The notes under the pieces are model-generated. The model saw only the letters and a list, made by a program, of their open reading frames with translations, ran no database searches and was not told the origin of the DNA. Both the position numbers and the translations under genes were made by a program. A stretch of DNA of 64,000 nucleotides. It comes from Halichoerus grypus (taxonomy: Eukaryota > Chordata > Mammalia > Carnivora > Phocidae). The DNA lies in the NCBI RefSeq assembly GCF_964656455.1, contig NC_135712.1, forward strand, positions 69,693,239-69,757,238, in the 5' to 3' direction. Below, in pieces: positions 45,501-57,500 of the stretch (its first letter is position 1; the number at the start of each line of letters is the position of its first letter).

Positions 45501-48500
45501 ATATTACACCTATAGGGAAATTAAAGGCACAGAATGACTCAGTAACTTTCCCAAAGTCGAGCACATAATGAGTAGCTAAGCTGGATTCAAATTCAGATTA
45601 TTTCTGAGGCTAAGCTTTGTTTTTTAAAAGATTTTATTTTTTTATTCGAGAGAGAGAGAGAGAGAGAAACAGCATGAGAGGGGAGAGGGTCAGAGGGAGA
45701 AGCAGGCTCCCCGCCGAGCCGGGAGCCCGATGTGGGACTCGATCCCAGGACTCCAGGACCATGACCTGAGCCGAAGGCAGTCGCTTAACCAACTGAGCCA
45801 CCCAGGTGCCCCCCGAGGCTAAGCTTTTACCACTGTGTAACACTGCCTCTCTTTGGGAACCTCAGAAATCATCCGGTTCTATGCCTTCATTTTCCACCCT
45901 AGTCTAATTATTGCAATTACTCTCTATTTCATTTACCTCATCTCTTTCTTTCTAACATATTCTAAAATGAGTAGATTAGCTTTTCGGAAGTATCTCTCCT
46001 CTGTTTTGCTCCTGTTTTAGAACTTCTAACTGTTCTCTTCTACCTAACAGATCAAGATCAAACTCTAATTTAGCATTTAATCAAGACCATCTACAATGTG
46101 ATTGTCTTTTACTAGCTATGTGGCTTCTACAGAAGGCAAGCTAAATGAATGAATTAATGTAGAATGCACAGAACAGTGCTTAGGATACAGTATGTGTTAG
46201 CTGTCATTATTTACTGACAGTCAATATAGCATTGTGGTCACAGATTAGGGTTTGGAGCCACCCTTTTTTTTTTTTCTTTAAAGAAACTTTTCATTTTCTG
46301 CCAACCTTATTTCTATTTTCTGTTCAACCTGTCTTGATCAGAACCTGTGCTCTGCCACTAACTAGCTGAGTGTTGAGCCTAGGGAAATTGTCATCCTGTC
46401 TGAGCATCAGAGATCATCATCCTGGGTGTGATACATTTGAAAAAAAAAAAAAAAAGAATTTTATCACGTGTCTGGTACTTAAAGATGGTCTTTGGCTAGA
46501 GTTATGAAACACAAGAGAGAAAGCTTTAGAGGACAAGAGTGACTCATTCATTCAATCATTCCTTTAACAAATATTTACTGAGCCTTACTATGGACTAAGA
46601 CCTGCTAAGATCTAGGGATGTAGCAGTAAACAAACAAGGCAAACATACTCTCTGTCTTCATGGGGCTTCCAGATAAATGGGAGAGACAGATATCAGACAG
46701 ATAAAAATATAAAGAGTTATTTAATCATGAAGGGAAAAATCCAATGTGATTTCTGAACAAAAAGACTTTAAGTGATACAGGCAAGAAAAGAAAAAGAAAA
46801 AAGAAAAGAAAAGAAAACAGTTTAGATGCAACTGTAGACTGTAAATTTAAAAAAAGAAAGAAGAAGTATTAAGAGGGGTTGTTACCTGAGTAGGTGTGGA
46901 GAGAACAGAAAGGAAAGACTCAAAGATGACTCTGAAGTATTAAGCCTGTTAACCTTGCAAAAATTTGGTGCTCAGCGGAGTGAGGAAGTTAGAGACGGGC
47001 TTGGATAACAAGAGTTTACATGTGCATGGCACTTTAAAGTTTACGTGGCACTTTCACGGTCTTACTGATCTTTATTAATGTACTAGAGATTGAGGAAATG
47101 GCAGCTGGACAGTAAAGTGAGATGTCTAAAGACAGACTGCTAATGAAGAGGAAGAGACTACTGTCCCAAGAACAAGATGATCACTTCTCAGTCTACCTAC
47201 AGGAGGACAATCCATCTAATCACAAGTAGGAGACTGTTACACTACTTACTCAGATTCTTTATGATGACTTAAGAAAGCTGACACTTTAAGATGAACACTG
47301 TTAGCCTCAGCAAAACAAATAAGCACTTACTTCTAAAATACGTTAGGAATTTCAATGAAATATGGCAAAAATCTCACCTTGACAAAGTCCAGGACAGCAT
47401 CTCTCTGCATCTGCTTGGTCCTTATTTTCTCCTCCTCATACTGTAGGGCAGCAAGTTGGGCCTCTCTCCGAGTTCGCTCTACTAACTGTTCTCTTCTCCG
47501 ATGAAGTTCCAAGTCTGTATGTGATAACTGGAACAAAAGTATTTTGCACGTGCAAGTGGGGCTAAAGGTCAACTTGCCAATATTCCGAATCAATTCAGGA
47601 AACTACTGCTGACCCAAGCAATTTCTACTTTGCAGTCACCTAACATTTCTTTCAATGTGTTTACTGCTCATCTTTTCCCATCTTTGCACTGTGTTCTTGT
47701 TCTTGTATGTATTATAGAGCATCATGTCGGTAAAGATTTACTGTCTGTCTGGTGTCTAAAAACACTGTTAGCAAGTATGAGGTGCACATGTTATATCAAC
47801 TGTATTTTGGAGGAGACAGGTAGTGAAATTTACACGTATCTGGCAATTAATGGTAATTTAAGTGTTATGAAAATAGAAAATCATCTTAGTTTTTTAAAAA
47901 AAATCAAAACTAAAACAGAAAATTGTTTTTTTACCTGATTGTGACTTGGTGATAGTGACATGACAGAAGATGGCTCAACTGGAACCCTGACCCAAAAAGA
48001 AAAAAAAAAAAAAGAAAAATTCTTTGATAAAATAGACAGATATATAAAAACTAAGTAAAATTTTATTGTTAATGTAGCCTGCTATTAATCAATAGGCAAA
48101 CTGTCTGGTCAGCAATGAAAGACTGACTGCATTTTATAAACCTGAGCCCAAGTCATTAAATTAAGCTACAGGAATACCTGATGTCTTCAACTCACATTTC
48201 ACGTGACGATATCACTGATCAAGCTACAGAGCTAACAATGGTCTATGTCAGCCAGTGCTGACCAGACAGATATTTGAGATCACTTTTCAAACAGTATCAT
48301 TTCTTTATAGCATACATAATTGTCTTCTTTATTACCATGATTGAAACAAGATTCGTGTAAAGGAGATCATTTTATATACAAAGTCATTTTATCCACAGAA
48401 ATCTGTAAGATGACAGAACTTGGTAACTGTTCTTATAAAGCATTCCTAACTCCCATTTTCAACTGATGTAGCAATTTTAATAATAAAAATACATATTCTG

Positions 48501-51500
48501 TTGATTTTTATTTTTAAGAAAGAGATGAAACCTGATTTGATGCTTAAAAAAAAAACAGTAAAAGTTGCTTCTTAGTTTTATTAGTGCTAAATCTTACAGT
48601 TCGGTATTTATCTTTTTCCTGAGTTGGATTTAGTGCTTCAAGAGTCTGTTACTCATTTGTGTCTCACCTAACAATGTTGGGAGCAGTGACGTTGTGACAT
48701 TTAGGACCTGAAATTTTAAACTATGATTACTAGCTTGTCAGGCTGATTTAAATGCATTAAATCAGTATGTTACTAGGGAAATAAAAATAAATCCCCCAAA
48801 GTTCCAGTTGTTTCTTCTTACTAACTAATAATAATACAAATTCCACCTGGCTTTCAGGACTCTTACCCCATTTCAGAAACATACCCACTATGGAATCTTT
48901 TCTCTAGCAATATCATATATTAATTCCTTACTTCAAGCCTTTTCTATAGATTCCAACCTACAGAGATCTTCTTAGAAAAGGTCTTTTTAAGGGCGCCTGG
49001 GTGGCTCAGTTGGTTAAGCGACTGCCTTCGGCTCAGGTCATGATCCTGGAGTCCCGGGATCGAGTCCCACATCAGGCTCCCTGCTCAGCAGGGAGTCTGC
49101 TTCTCCCTCTGACCCTCCTCCCTCTCATGCTCTCTGTCTCTCATTCTCTCTCTCGCAAATAAATAAAATCTTAAAAAAAAAAAAATTAAAAAAAAAAAAA
49201 GGTCTTTTTAAAAATCTTCTTGTTCTTTAAAATTGGGACTTTTCTTCTTGATGTACATGTGTAATCAATACCTCTTCTGCATTTATCAACTACAATTCAT
49301 GTCATTTTTTTGGGCAACGTTTTTCAGAGGCACATAGAAACTAACAATCTTTGAGCTCCTACCAGGTACTACATATGCCCTGTGAAGTATTTTATACACA
49401 GTGTTTCTCAATCATTCTTCATGCAATCTTAGGAGTAGAACTATTATAATCCTCATTCTACAGTTGAGAAGCTGAGGCATGGAAGTTAAGTAACTTTCCC
49501 AAGGTGATGCGGCCAGTAGTCCTTTATCTGACTTGGTGGTAGTCTGCTTTCTCATCTTCTAGGTATGCAGCCTACAAGAACTGGAGGTACCTCAGAAATC
49601 ATAGAGTCCACGCCACTAACTTTACAAGAGAGAAAACTAAGGCCCTCAGAAGTTCAATGATAGCTACTTGGGCCAGAGCCTGGATTAGAATTCAAGCCCC
49701 CTGACTTGGAGATTAGTGGCTTCTACTATTTCACACTTCCCCACTCTACAGAGGCAGAGTGTAGGAAGGAGAAAGCAAAGAGCAGGGAGACTTAAAAGCA
49801 TATGGGCACACATATAGAAAACAATTACCTGCAATGGCAAAAACTAAGCTGTGAAAAGTTAAAGATGGCAGTAAAGAGTGAAGCATGGCATATGGAAGAA
49901 TAAAAGTGGCAGTGAGAACAGACAGCTCCCTCAAGCCAATCATCAGGTGCTAATGTTGGCCCATCACAGCTTGGTTGCTCCTTGGTGCCACCATGCTACT
50001 TCATACCATATGGCCTTTTCATCTATGAATATGGTTCTCAATAGGAGTGTCACAACATTTCAGATAATTTTTTTGTTGCACAAGATTGTCCTGCACATTA
50101 TAGGTGCCTGCCAGTAACACCTATAATCATTTTGGCAGCCAATTTCCAAATAAAATAAACATGTTTCAAATATCCACTGAAGAGTGGTGCTAGAACCTAT
50201 TGAGAAACACTGGCCTACCTTATACTTCCCTAAACTGAAAAAAAAGGTAATATGTAAAAAAGCAAAACTTAAGCCACACTCTTGTTGTCTTTCTCTTCTT
50301 GTATCTTTTCTTTTCTTATATTGGTTCCACATCTTTGAAGTATTCACAAATTTTTTTTTTTTTAATTTCCAGGCATCAAAAAAAAGTTAAAAAAAAAACC
50401 TGTTTTATATGACCTATAGCCATATATCTTACCTTTACTAAAATAATTAAAATACCACCCCCTAAAAAGTTTTGACAGAATAAATTATATTTATTTTAAA
50501 GGTATAGAACAAATTACTTAATAACTCCCTTAGACAAGGTTTAAAATAACACTGAAGCTGGAAAAAAAACTTCCTTAATTTTTTTACTAATCCTTCCCAA
50601 CCTTTATCTTATTAGCACTCCTAGGCAGTACATTCTTAGTCAAAATTTTTCAAGAAAAGAGAAGAGTGGATTGGTAGGGTAAGATTTCTGGCTGAGATAT
50701 AACCAATAAAGAATGAGACACAAGTGAGTCCAGTACTGTGAATAGTCTGGGAGAAGCAACATGGTACCATAGTGGTTAAGGTCATGGACATTAGAATTAG
50801 TTGTAACGGAGTTTGAATCCAAGGTCTGTCCTTTTTTTTATTTTTATTTTTTTTATTTTTTAACGATTTTATTTATTGAGAGAGAGAGAGCACAAGTGGG
50901 GAGAGGGGCAGAGAGAGAGGGAGAAGCAGACTCCTCGCTGAACAGGGAGACCGACGTGGGGCTCAATCCCTGGACCGTGGGATCATGACCTGAGCCAAAG
51001 GCAGACGCTTAACCGACTGAGCCACCCAGGCGCCACCAGTCTTTCACTTAATAGTGGGTGACTATGAATATAAATGGAAAACTACTAGGTCTGAAAGCAG
51101 AGGCTCCAATAAGGGAAGATTCCCTCAGTGCTGGCAGAGCAAGAATTTCTAAAAAAGTGGTAAAAACAGGAATGCTGGGTTAAGGTTAGGTAGACAGATT
51201 TTTGGCCCCTATGACTTCCACCCCCTGGTGTTACTCCAGTAAATATGTTACATGTCAAAAAGGACTTTGCAGATGAAATTAAGGTTACTAACTGGCTGAC
51301 CCTGAAATGGGAAAATTATCCAGGTGGATCTAATGTAATCATGGGAACCCTTAAAAGCAGAAGAGGGCGGGGGGGTGGGCAATTGGAGGGAAGTGGTCAA
51401 AGCTACAAACTTCAGCTATAAGATAAATGAGTACTAGGGATGTAATGTATAACATGATGACTATAGTTAGCATTGCTGTGTGATATACAGGAAAGTCGTT

Positions 51501-54500
51501 AAGAGAGTAAACCCTAAAAGTTCTTATCACAAGGAGGAAAAGAATTTTTTATTGTATTTATATGAGATGATGGCTATTAACTAAACCTATTGTGATCATT
51601 TCATAATATATGTAAATCAAACCATCACGCTGTATGCCTTAAACTTATGCAGTGACTTATGTCAATTATTTCTCAGTAAAACTGGGGGAAAAAACAGAAG
51701 AGGAAAGCAAGAGAGTCTGTGGGATGTGAAAGAAAGGGAAATCAGAGAGAGTGAAAATGTGAGAAGAGATTCAAAATGGCTCGCCATTGCTGACTTGAAG
51801 ATGGAGGGAGCTATGAACCAAGGAATGTGGGTAGACTCCAGAAGCTAAAAACGAGTCCCAGCTGATAACCAGCAAAGTAACAGGGACCTCAGTGCTATAA
51901 CTATATGCAATTGAATTCTGCCTACAACCTGCATGGGCCTGGAAGTGGGTTCTCCCCCAGGGTCTGCAGGTAAGAATCTAGGCCAGCCAGTGCCGTGACT
52001 TTGGCTTACGAGACCCTAAGGGGAAAATGAAGGCAAGAATGAAGGCTTGCCCACACTTCTATCCTACAGAACTGAGATATTATAAACTTAGATATTATGT
52101 TTTAAGCCACTAAATTTGTGGTAATTTGTTACATGAGTATTAGAAAACTAATATATAAGGTAACTGAGAAAAACAAAAAAAAGCTGGCTTTCATCTTGAG
52201 AGTTTCTATTAAATTCTAGAGATCTTGAGCTTTACTTATGATGGATGAAGGAGGTAAGAGGGACAGGAGATAAAGCATGGAACCACCCAAAGTGGAAAAA
52301 CACAATAGCAAACCCCTGTGCAAAACAGGAATCTCAAAAGACTACACCCTCAATATAAGGACTCATAGCAACTAAAAAGCCATTCTGAGATAAATTTCAA
52401 AGATATGGAATTTAACTAAATCCCCAAGAACTAACTGATGAGACTATAAAAGGCCAATTATGAGATTTTTTTCTTGCACTGTTCTCCCCACATTTTCTTT
52501 ACCCATCTATATCTCCGTTTCCTAAACAATTTTAATATCCCGTCAAGTATAAGTAAAGATCTATGTACAACACTTTCTACAAAGGAAATTTACTGTTGCT
52601 TAAGAACAAGTTTATCAAGTCTACTGCTTTAAGACTTCATAAAAACAGAGAGGAAGCAACGACCCAAAGGCTGTGAATTTTTCAACTATTGTGATACAGT
52701 GTGTGGCAAGAAACTTTTGGAATTTAAGAATAAGCAGTAGTACTCTAAGTAGTCAAGTTAATTTTAGAAATATTCTGTGAAGTACTAAGTGTACTGAAAA
52801 GATCATATCAGTTGAGATAGGAAGGAGGATACATATTGCTGTCTCTAAGTCCCTGTTTCTAGTCAAAAGTTTAAGCAAAAAAAAATTTCAGGACTCCTGA
52901 AATTCATTTAGCATTCTTTATGCACAACTCCAGACATATCACCATAAAATCTCACTGCCATTAAGTATCTTCAAATCAAATAATTATACAGGTAATGGTT
53001 TAGGCAATCTGAATTTAGAATCAATAATCAATTTTACTTCTTTTTCTATTACATGAGCACAAAGCACACTGTCACTCAGCTCTAAATACACGGTGTCTAA
53101 ACATCTTCATCATACATAGGTCTGCGCAAAACCAAAACCATTTCATGCTCTCATTAATGACTTTTAAAGACAGAAACAAACGAGGAGAATTGGTTTTTTC
53201 AAACCTGTTTTGATGTGAATATCTTCTCATGTCCTCTGTTTTTTGAAACTCCCTCAGAGGTACTGGCTTTATGGGTGAACCCTAGGCCAAAAAAGCAGAA
53301 ATAAATCAATTTAACGGATGTATCCACAACACTGTGACTGCACAGTCCACATTCGATTTGGCATTTAAGGATCTGTAGATCACACTAAAAAATATTTTAA
53401 CAAAATCTTCAAATGTGAATTTTTTCAAATGTGAATTTTTATCTTTAAAAGTATTCATTAGGGCACCTGGGTGGCTCAGTTGGTTGAGCGACTGCCTTCT
53501 CCTCGGGTCCTGATCCTGGAGTGCGGGGATCAGTCGCGTGTTGGGCTCCCTGCTCAGTGGGGCGTCTGCTTCTCCCTCTGACCCCCCCCCATGCTCTCTC
53601 TCATTCTCTTTCTCTCAAATGAATAAATAAAATCTTTTAAAAAAGGAAGAAATAAAATAAATAAAAGTATTCATTATAGGCTATATTACTGCTTTGATAA
53701 GCAAAACACTATTCCAAACACTATACCAAGACACTCTTAAAAAAAGTAGATTTCCTTCTCACTGTATTATATAAATTACACTGACCATACAGTAATATTT
53801 ACTAAATGATAAGATGTTAGAGCTTGAGAGGCTCTTAGGGGCCATCTAGTACAAATTTCCATCCAGAACAGGAATTCCCACCTGCCCTACCCTAACTTGT
53901 GCTCAGTCTCTTTTGTGTATTTCGAGTAATAAGGAGATCATTGGAGAGATTACATTTTTTAAAAAAGATTTAATTTATTTATTTGAGAGAGAGAGACCAT
54001 GCGAGAGAGCACAAGTGGGGGTGGGGGGGAGTAGCAGAGGGAGAGGGAGGAGCAGACTCCACGCTGAGCAGGGAGCCCAACATGGGGCCCTATCCCAGGA
54101 CCCTGAGATTATGACCTGAGCCGAAGGCAGACGCTTAAGCGAATGAGCCACCCAGATGCCCCGGGCAGATTACATTCTTCATCATAAATTGTTACTTATG
54201 TTAGTGATACAAACAGTCCTGGGGATATTGGTGGAATATTAAGATAAAGCAAAAATTAATTTCTATTTATGGTAAAAATATGGTGTTAACCAAAAGAAGA
54301 ATATTGACAATTTAATTTATTTATAAACTAAAGGGTAAGTGTCATTTCAAAAAAACATTACTGAGGAAAATTCAACTGGCCTCAGTGATATGGACCACAT
54401 ACTGAGAAATAAAATTATAAATCAAAGGTAGAGGCTTATAGGTTATTACAGCATTTATTTTGTCAAATGAGAATCTATAGAAGCAATACAATCTGATTTC

Positions 54501-57500
54501 AACACCAAAAATAATCATTAAAATGGGTATTCTTTAAGGGATAGAAAGCAACTTATCCAAAAAGGGAATCTAAAAAAAATCAAACGTAAGGGACGCCTGG
54601 GTGGCTCAGTCCGTTAAGCGTCTGCCTTCGGCTCAGGTCATGATCTCAGGGTCCTGGGATCGAGTCCCGCCTCAGGCTCCTTGCTCAGCAGGGAGCCTGG
54701 CTTCTCCCTCTGCTTGCCGCTCCCCCTGCTTGCGCACTCTCTCTCTCTCTCTCTGACAAATAAATAAAATCTTAAAAAAAAAAAAATCAAATGTAAAACT
54801 ATTTACAGTCTATCTCCAAGAAACAGGTAATCACATAGAACTTGAAAATCTTCGGTGAGTTACTGCAAAGGACTACAGAAGACTCTTTTAAAGTCTGGGC
54901 ATGAGGATCATACAAAATGAGATATAATTCTAGAACCCTGATTAAAGAATAATTATTCTAATGTAAGTGAATATGACTTTTTAAAATAAACAAAAATCTG
55001 TCCTAGTATGTTAACATCAGTGACTTAACACATTGGTTTTACAATACGGCAATTATCTAAAATTATTGCAAGAGGTACATGAAATTTTCATGACGGATGT
55101 GATGTTGGTTTAATTTTAAAAGTAAATATAATACCCTATAAATATAAGTTATACCCTATTTTATCATAATACCTCTATGTATGAGAAGTATTATAACAGA
55201 ATTAAACAATAGCAGAGTGTTTAAAATCTCAAAAAGGTTCTTTTTTTTATCAACCCATTCTTAGACAGTACTCAAGAATATAACACTTTAGGTGGTTGTT
55301 AAACCACCTAAAATAATACTACTTCATCACATTTTTATACATGCCAAATTTTAGAAGACCTTATGATACAGAAGTCATAAAGAGCGTTATAACATAGAAT
55401 CATGAAGACTACCACACAAGTATAGCTGGAATTAAAAAAAAAAATTTACAAAATAGCAAATATGATGGATTAAAAAATGATACAATTTCCAGTAGTAGTA
55501 TAACAGGCATTTTTACTTTTAGTAGAAATACCTCATCTATACATAAAATGATCAAAGAGAAAGACCACAAGGAAAAAGACTCCCTTTAAGATTACAATGT
55601 GCATTGTTAATTTTCACTTTTTCTTCAAAGTAGTCGTCCTTTGTTCTAGTAAGAATGTTCATATCCTGAGTCATATGTAGTTTCATTAATCTCCTGGTAC
55701 ACTGCTATTTCTGGGCTGCAGGACTTTGATTTAAATATCTTTATCCAACTTTAAATACAAGAGTGTCTTCTGAAAACCAACAAAAAATACTGTGGTCAAA
55801 AGTCTTCAGACAGGAAAACTGAGGATTTTTTTTTTTTTTTAAGAATGGTAATATCGCTCCACAATACATCCCACTTGAGTGATTATCCTCTATTTCTAAA
55901 AGGCTAAATACATCACTCTCCAAAAAGGCCCCAAGTGTTTCTCAAATAACCCCTGCTCAGAGCCTGGGACCAACTCCAGACATTAACATCACACACACTG
56001 AAGTGGAGCCGTTTCATTATGCTGACTAGATATGCTGAAGAATGCAATTTCCACTGGAGCCCCTTGGGGGATTGGCAGCAATTCTACAGTGGGCTGAATG
56101 CTCACTTGTTTTCTAAGGCAACTCAATGCTCCACTATAAGAGACACCCAAGAACTATAATGGCAAACAATTTATATTCTGTGTGACTTAGCATAAAAGCT
56201 CCAATATAATTAATGCATTATAAAAATTCTATGGTTAAGTCTGTACGTTGCTCCAAAGTCTGCAGTATGGTTCGACTCTTATAATTACTAATGAAGCTAT
56301 GATGTACCAGTTAGTAATAATAAAAAAATGGTAAGAACAATAATGAATGAAAAGCATTACATTCGTTTGCATTTTCTTCAAAGGCATAGGATACTCTTAG
56401 GACTCTTCCTATTCCTTCTTCAAGATTCTGAAATCTGTCTTTTTATTTGAAAAATAAAGCCAAACCCTATTTGAGACTACTGTCTGACTTTCTACAATAA
56501 ATCTGAAAAATTCAATCATAAAATTGGGGCTGAACATTATAAAACAAATAATTAGGCCTAAACCAATAATCACTAATATGACAGAAATTTATACCATCAT
56601 GAACTGTTTTTACTAGGGGACAGCAACATATTTAGGCTTAAAAGTGTGTACTACCTCATGAGAGATTCGCCGTTGTTCAATATACGCCATAAACTGGGAA
56701 CTGAGGCTGTCTGGTTCCAGCCCCTTGGGCTGTCTCATCTCATCCTCTTCCTCCTCCGCAGTACAGCTGTCAATGTAGTCGATCTGGTCCAGATCATGTT
56801 CCACTGTCCACACCATACACACACATACACATACGCACACACACACACCAGGAAAGAATAGTCAAATTCAACAGCCAATAAACACATTCAGTTGCATTCT
56901 TTCCTTTTCCCTAACATTTTCTATTCTGAAAGTGGGAGGAATGAGAAGAAGTGTAAATTAGGTAAGCCTTTCTTTTTAAGTCCATGGCCACTCACAAAAA
57001 TAGGTTCCAGAAAAATCTTAGTCCTAATTGACTAAAGAATGCAGTAATTGATAGTAATTATGGGATTACAGACCTCTAATATTGCTTTTTTCTTTGGATG
57101 CCTCTTTACTGTTTTAAACAAGACAGTCTGAGTCTGTGAGACAAAGAGAGGAAGAATAATTTTTAAACACTGGGGGGTATATCTTCTTTTACATTTTTTC
57201 CCCCGTTTTAGCTTGAGGGCTTAATCCTATCTCTTCAAGGAACTGGGAGTAAGAAAACCTAACACGGTCAAGTCAAAATGAAAGAGAAAGGATAGGAGGA
57301 AAGTGGACTCAGAGATAAAGAAACAGCTGCTGACCACTGTTTCTCTTCCTGTAACTGTTGTTCATAATTAGAACAATGATTTTCTTATTTTGAAATTTAT
57401 TTTCTAGAGGTCAGCAGTGTAGATATTTTGTAGCAGTTTGGGGATGGAAGGGAATCATTTGAGAATTTTTGCTTCTCAAAATGCTTTGGGGTGAGAGGTA

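Larger units (their letters stand above)
44491..47377 (-). other. LRCH3: LRCH3 intron
   Basis: It holds MIR fragments (45045-45275, 45505-45850, 46225-46420), an L2 end (46540-46690), an antisense CAN-SINE (45619-45814) and an (AAAG)-like run near 46785-46820. The remainder is not recognised. Confidence 0.65.
47987..53204 (-). other. LRCH3: LRCH3 intron, 5.2 kb
   Basis: It holds CAN-SINEs at 48991-49196 and 50833-51036, MIR pieces, a MER20-like element (50030-50215) and a MaLR-type LTR split by an L1 3' end (51190-52165). 47987-48980 and 52170-53200 contain nothing I recognise. Confidence 0.65.
53282..56654 (-). other. LRCH3: LRCH3 intron, 3.4 kb
   Basis: It holds CAN-SINEs at 53461-53662 (+), 53960-54162 (-) and 54590-54785 (+). 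54800-56650 is AT-rich with no recognised element. Confidence 0.65.
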
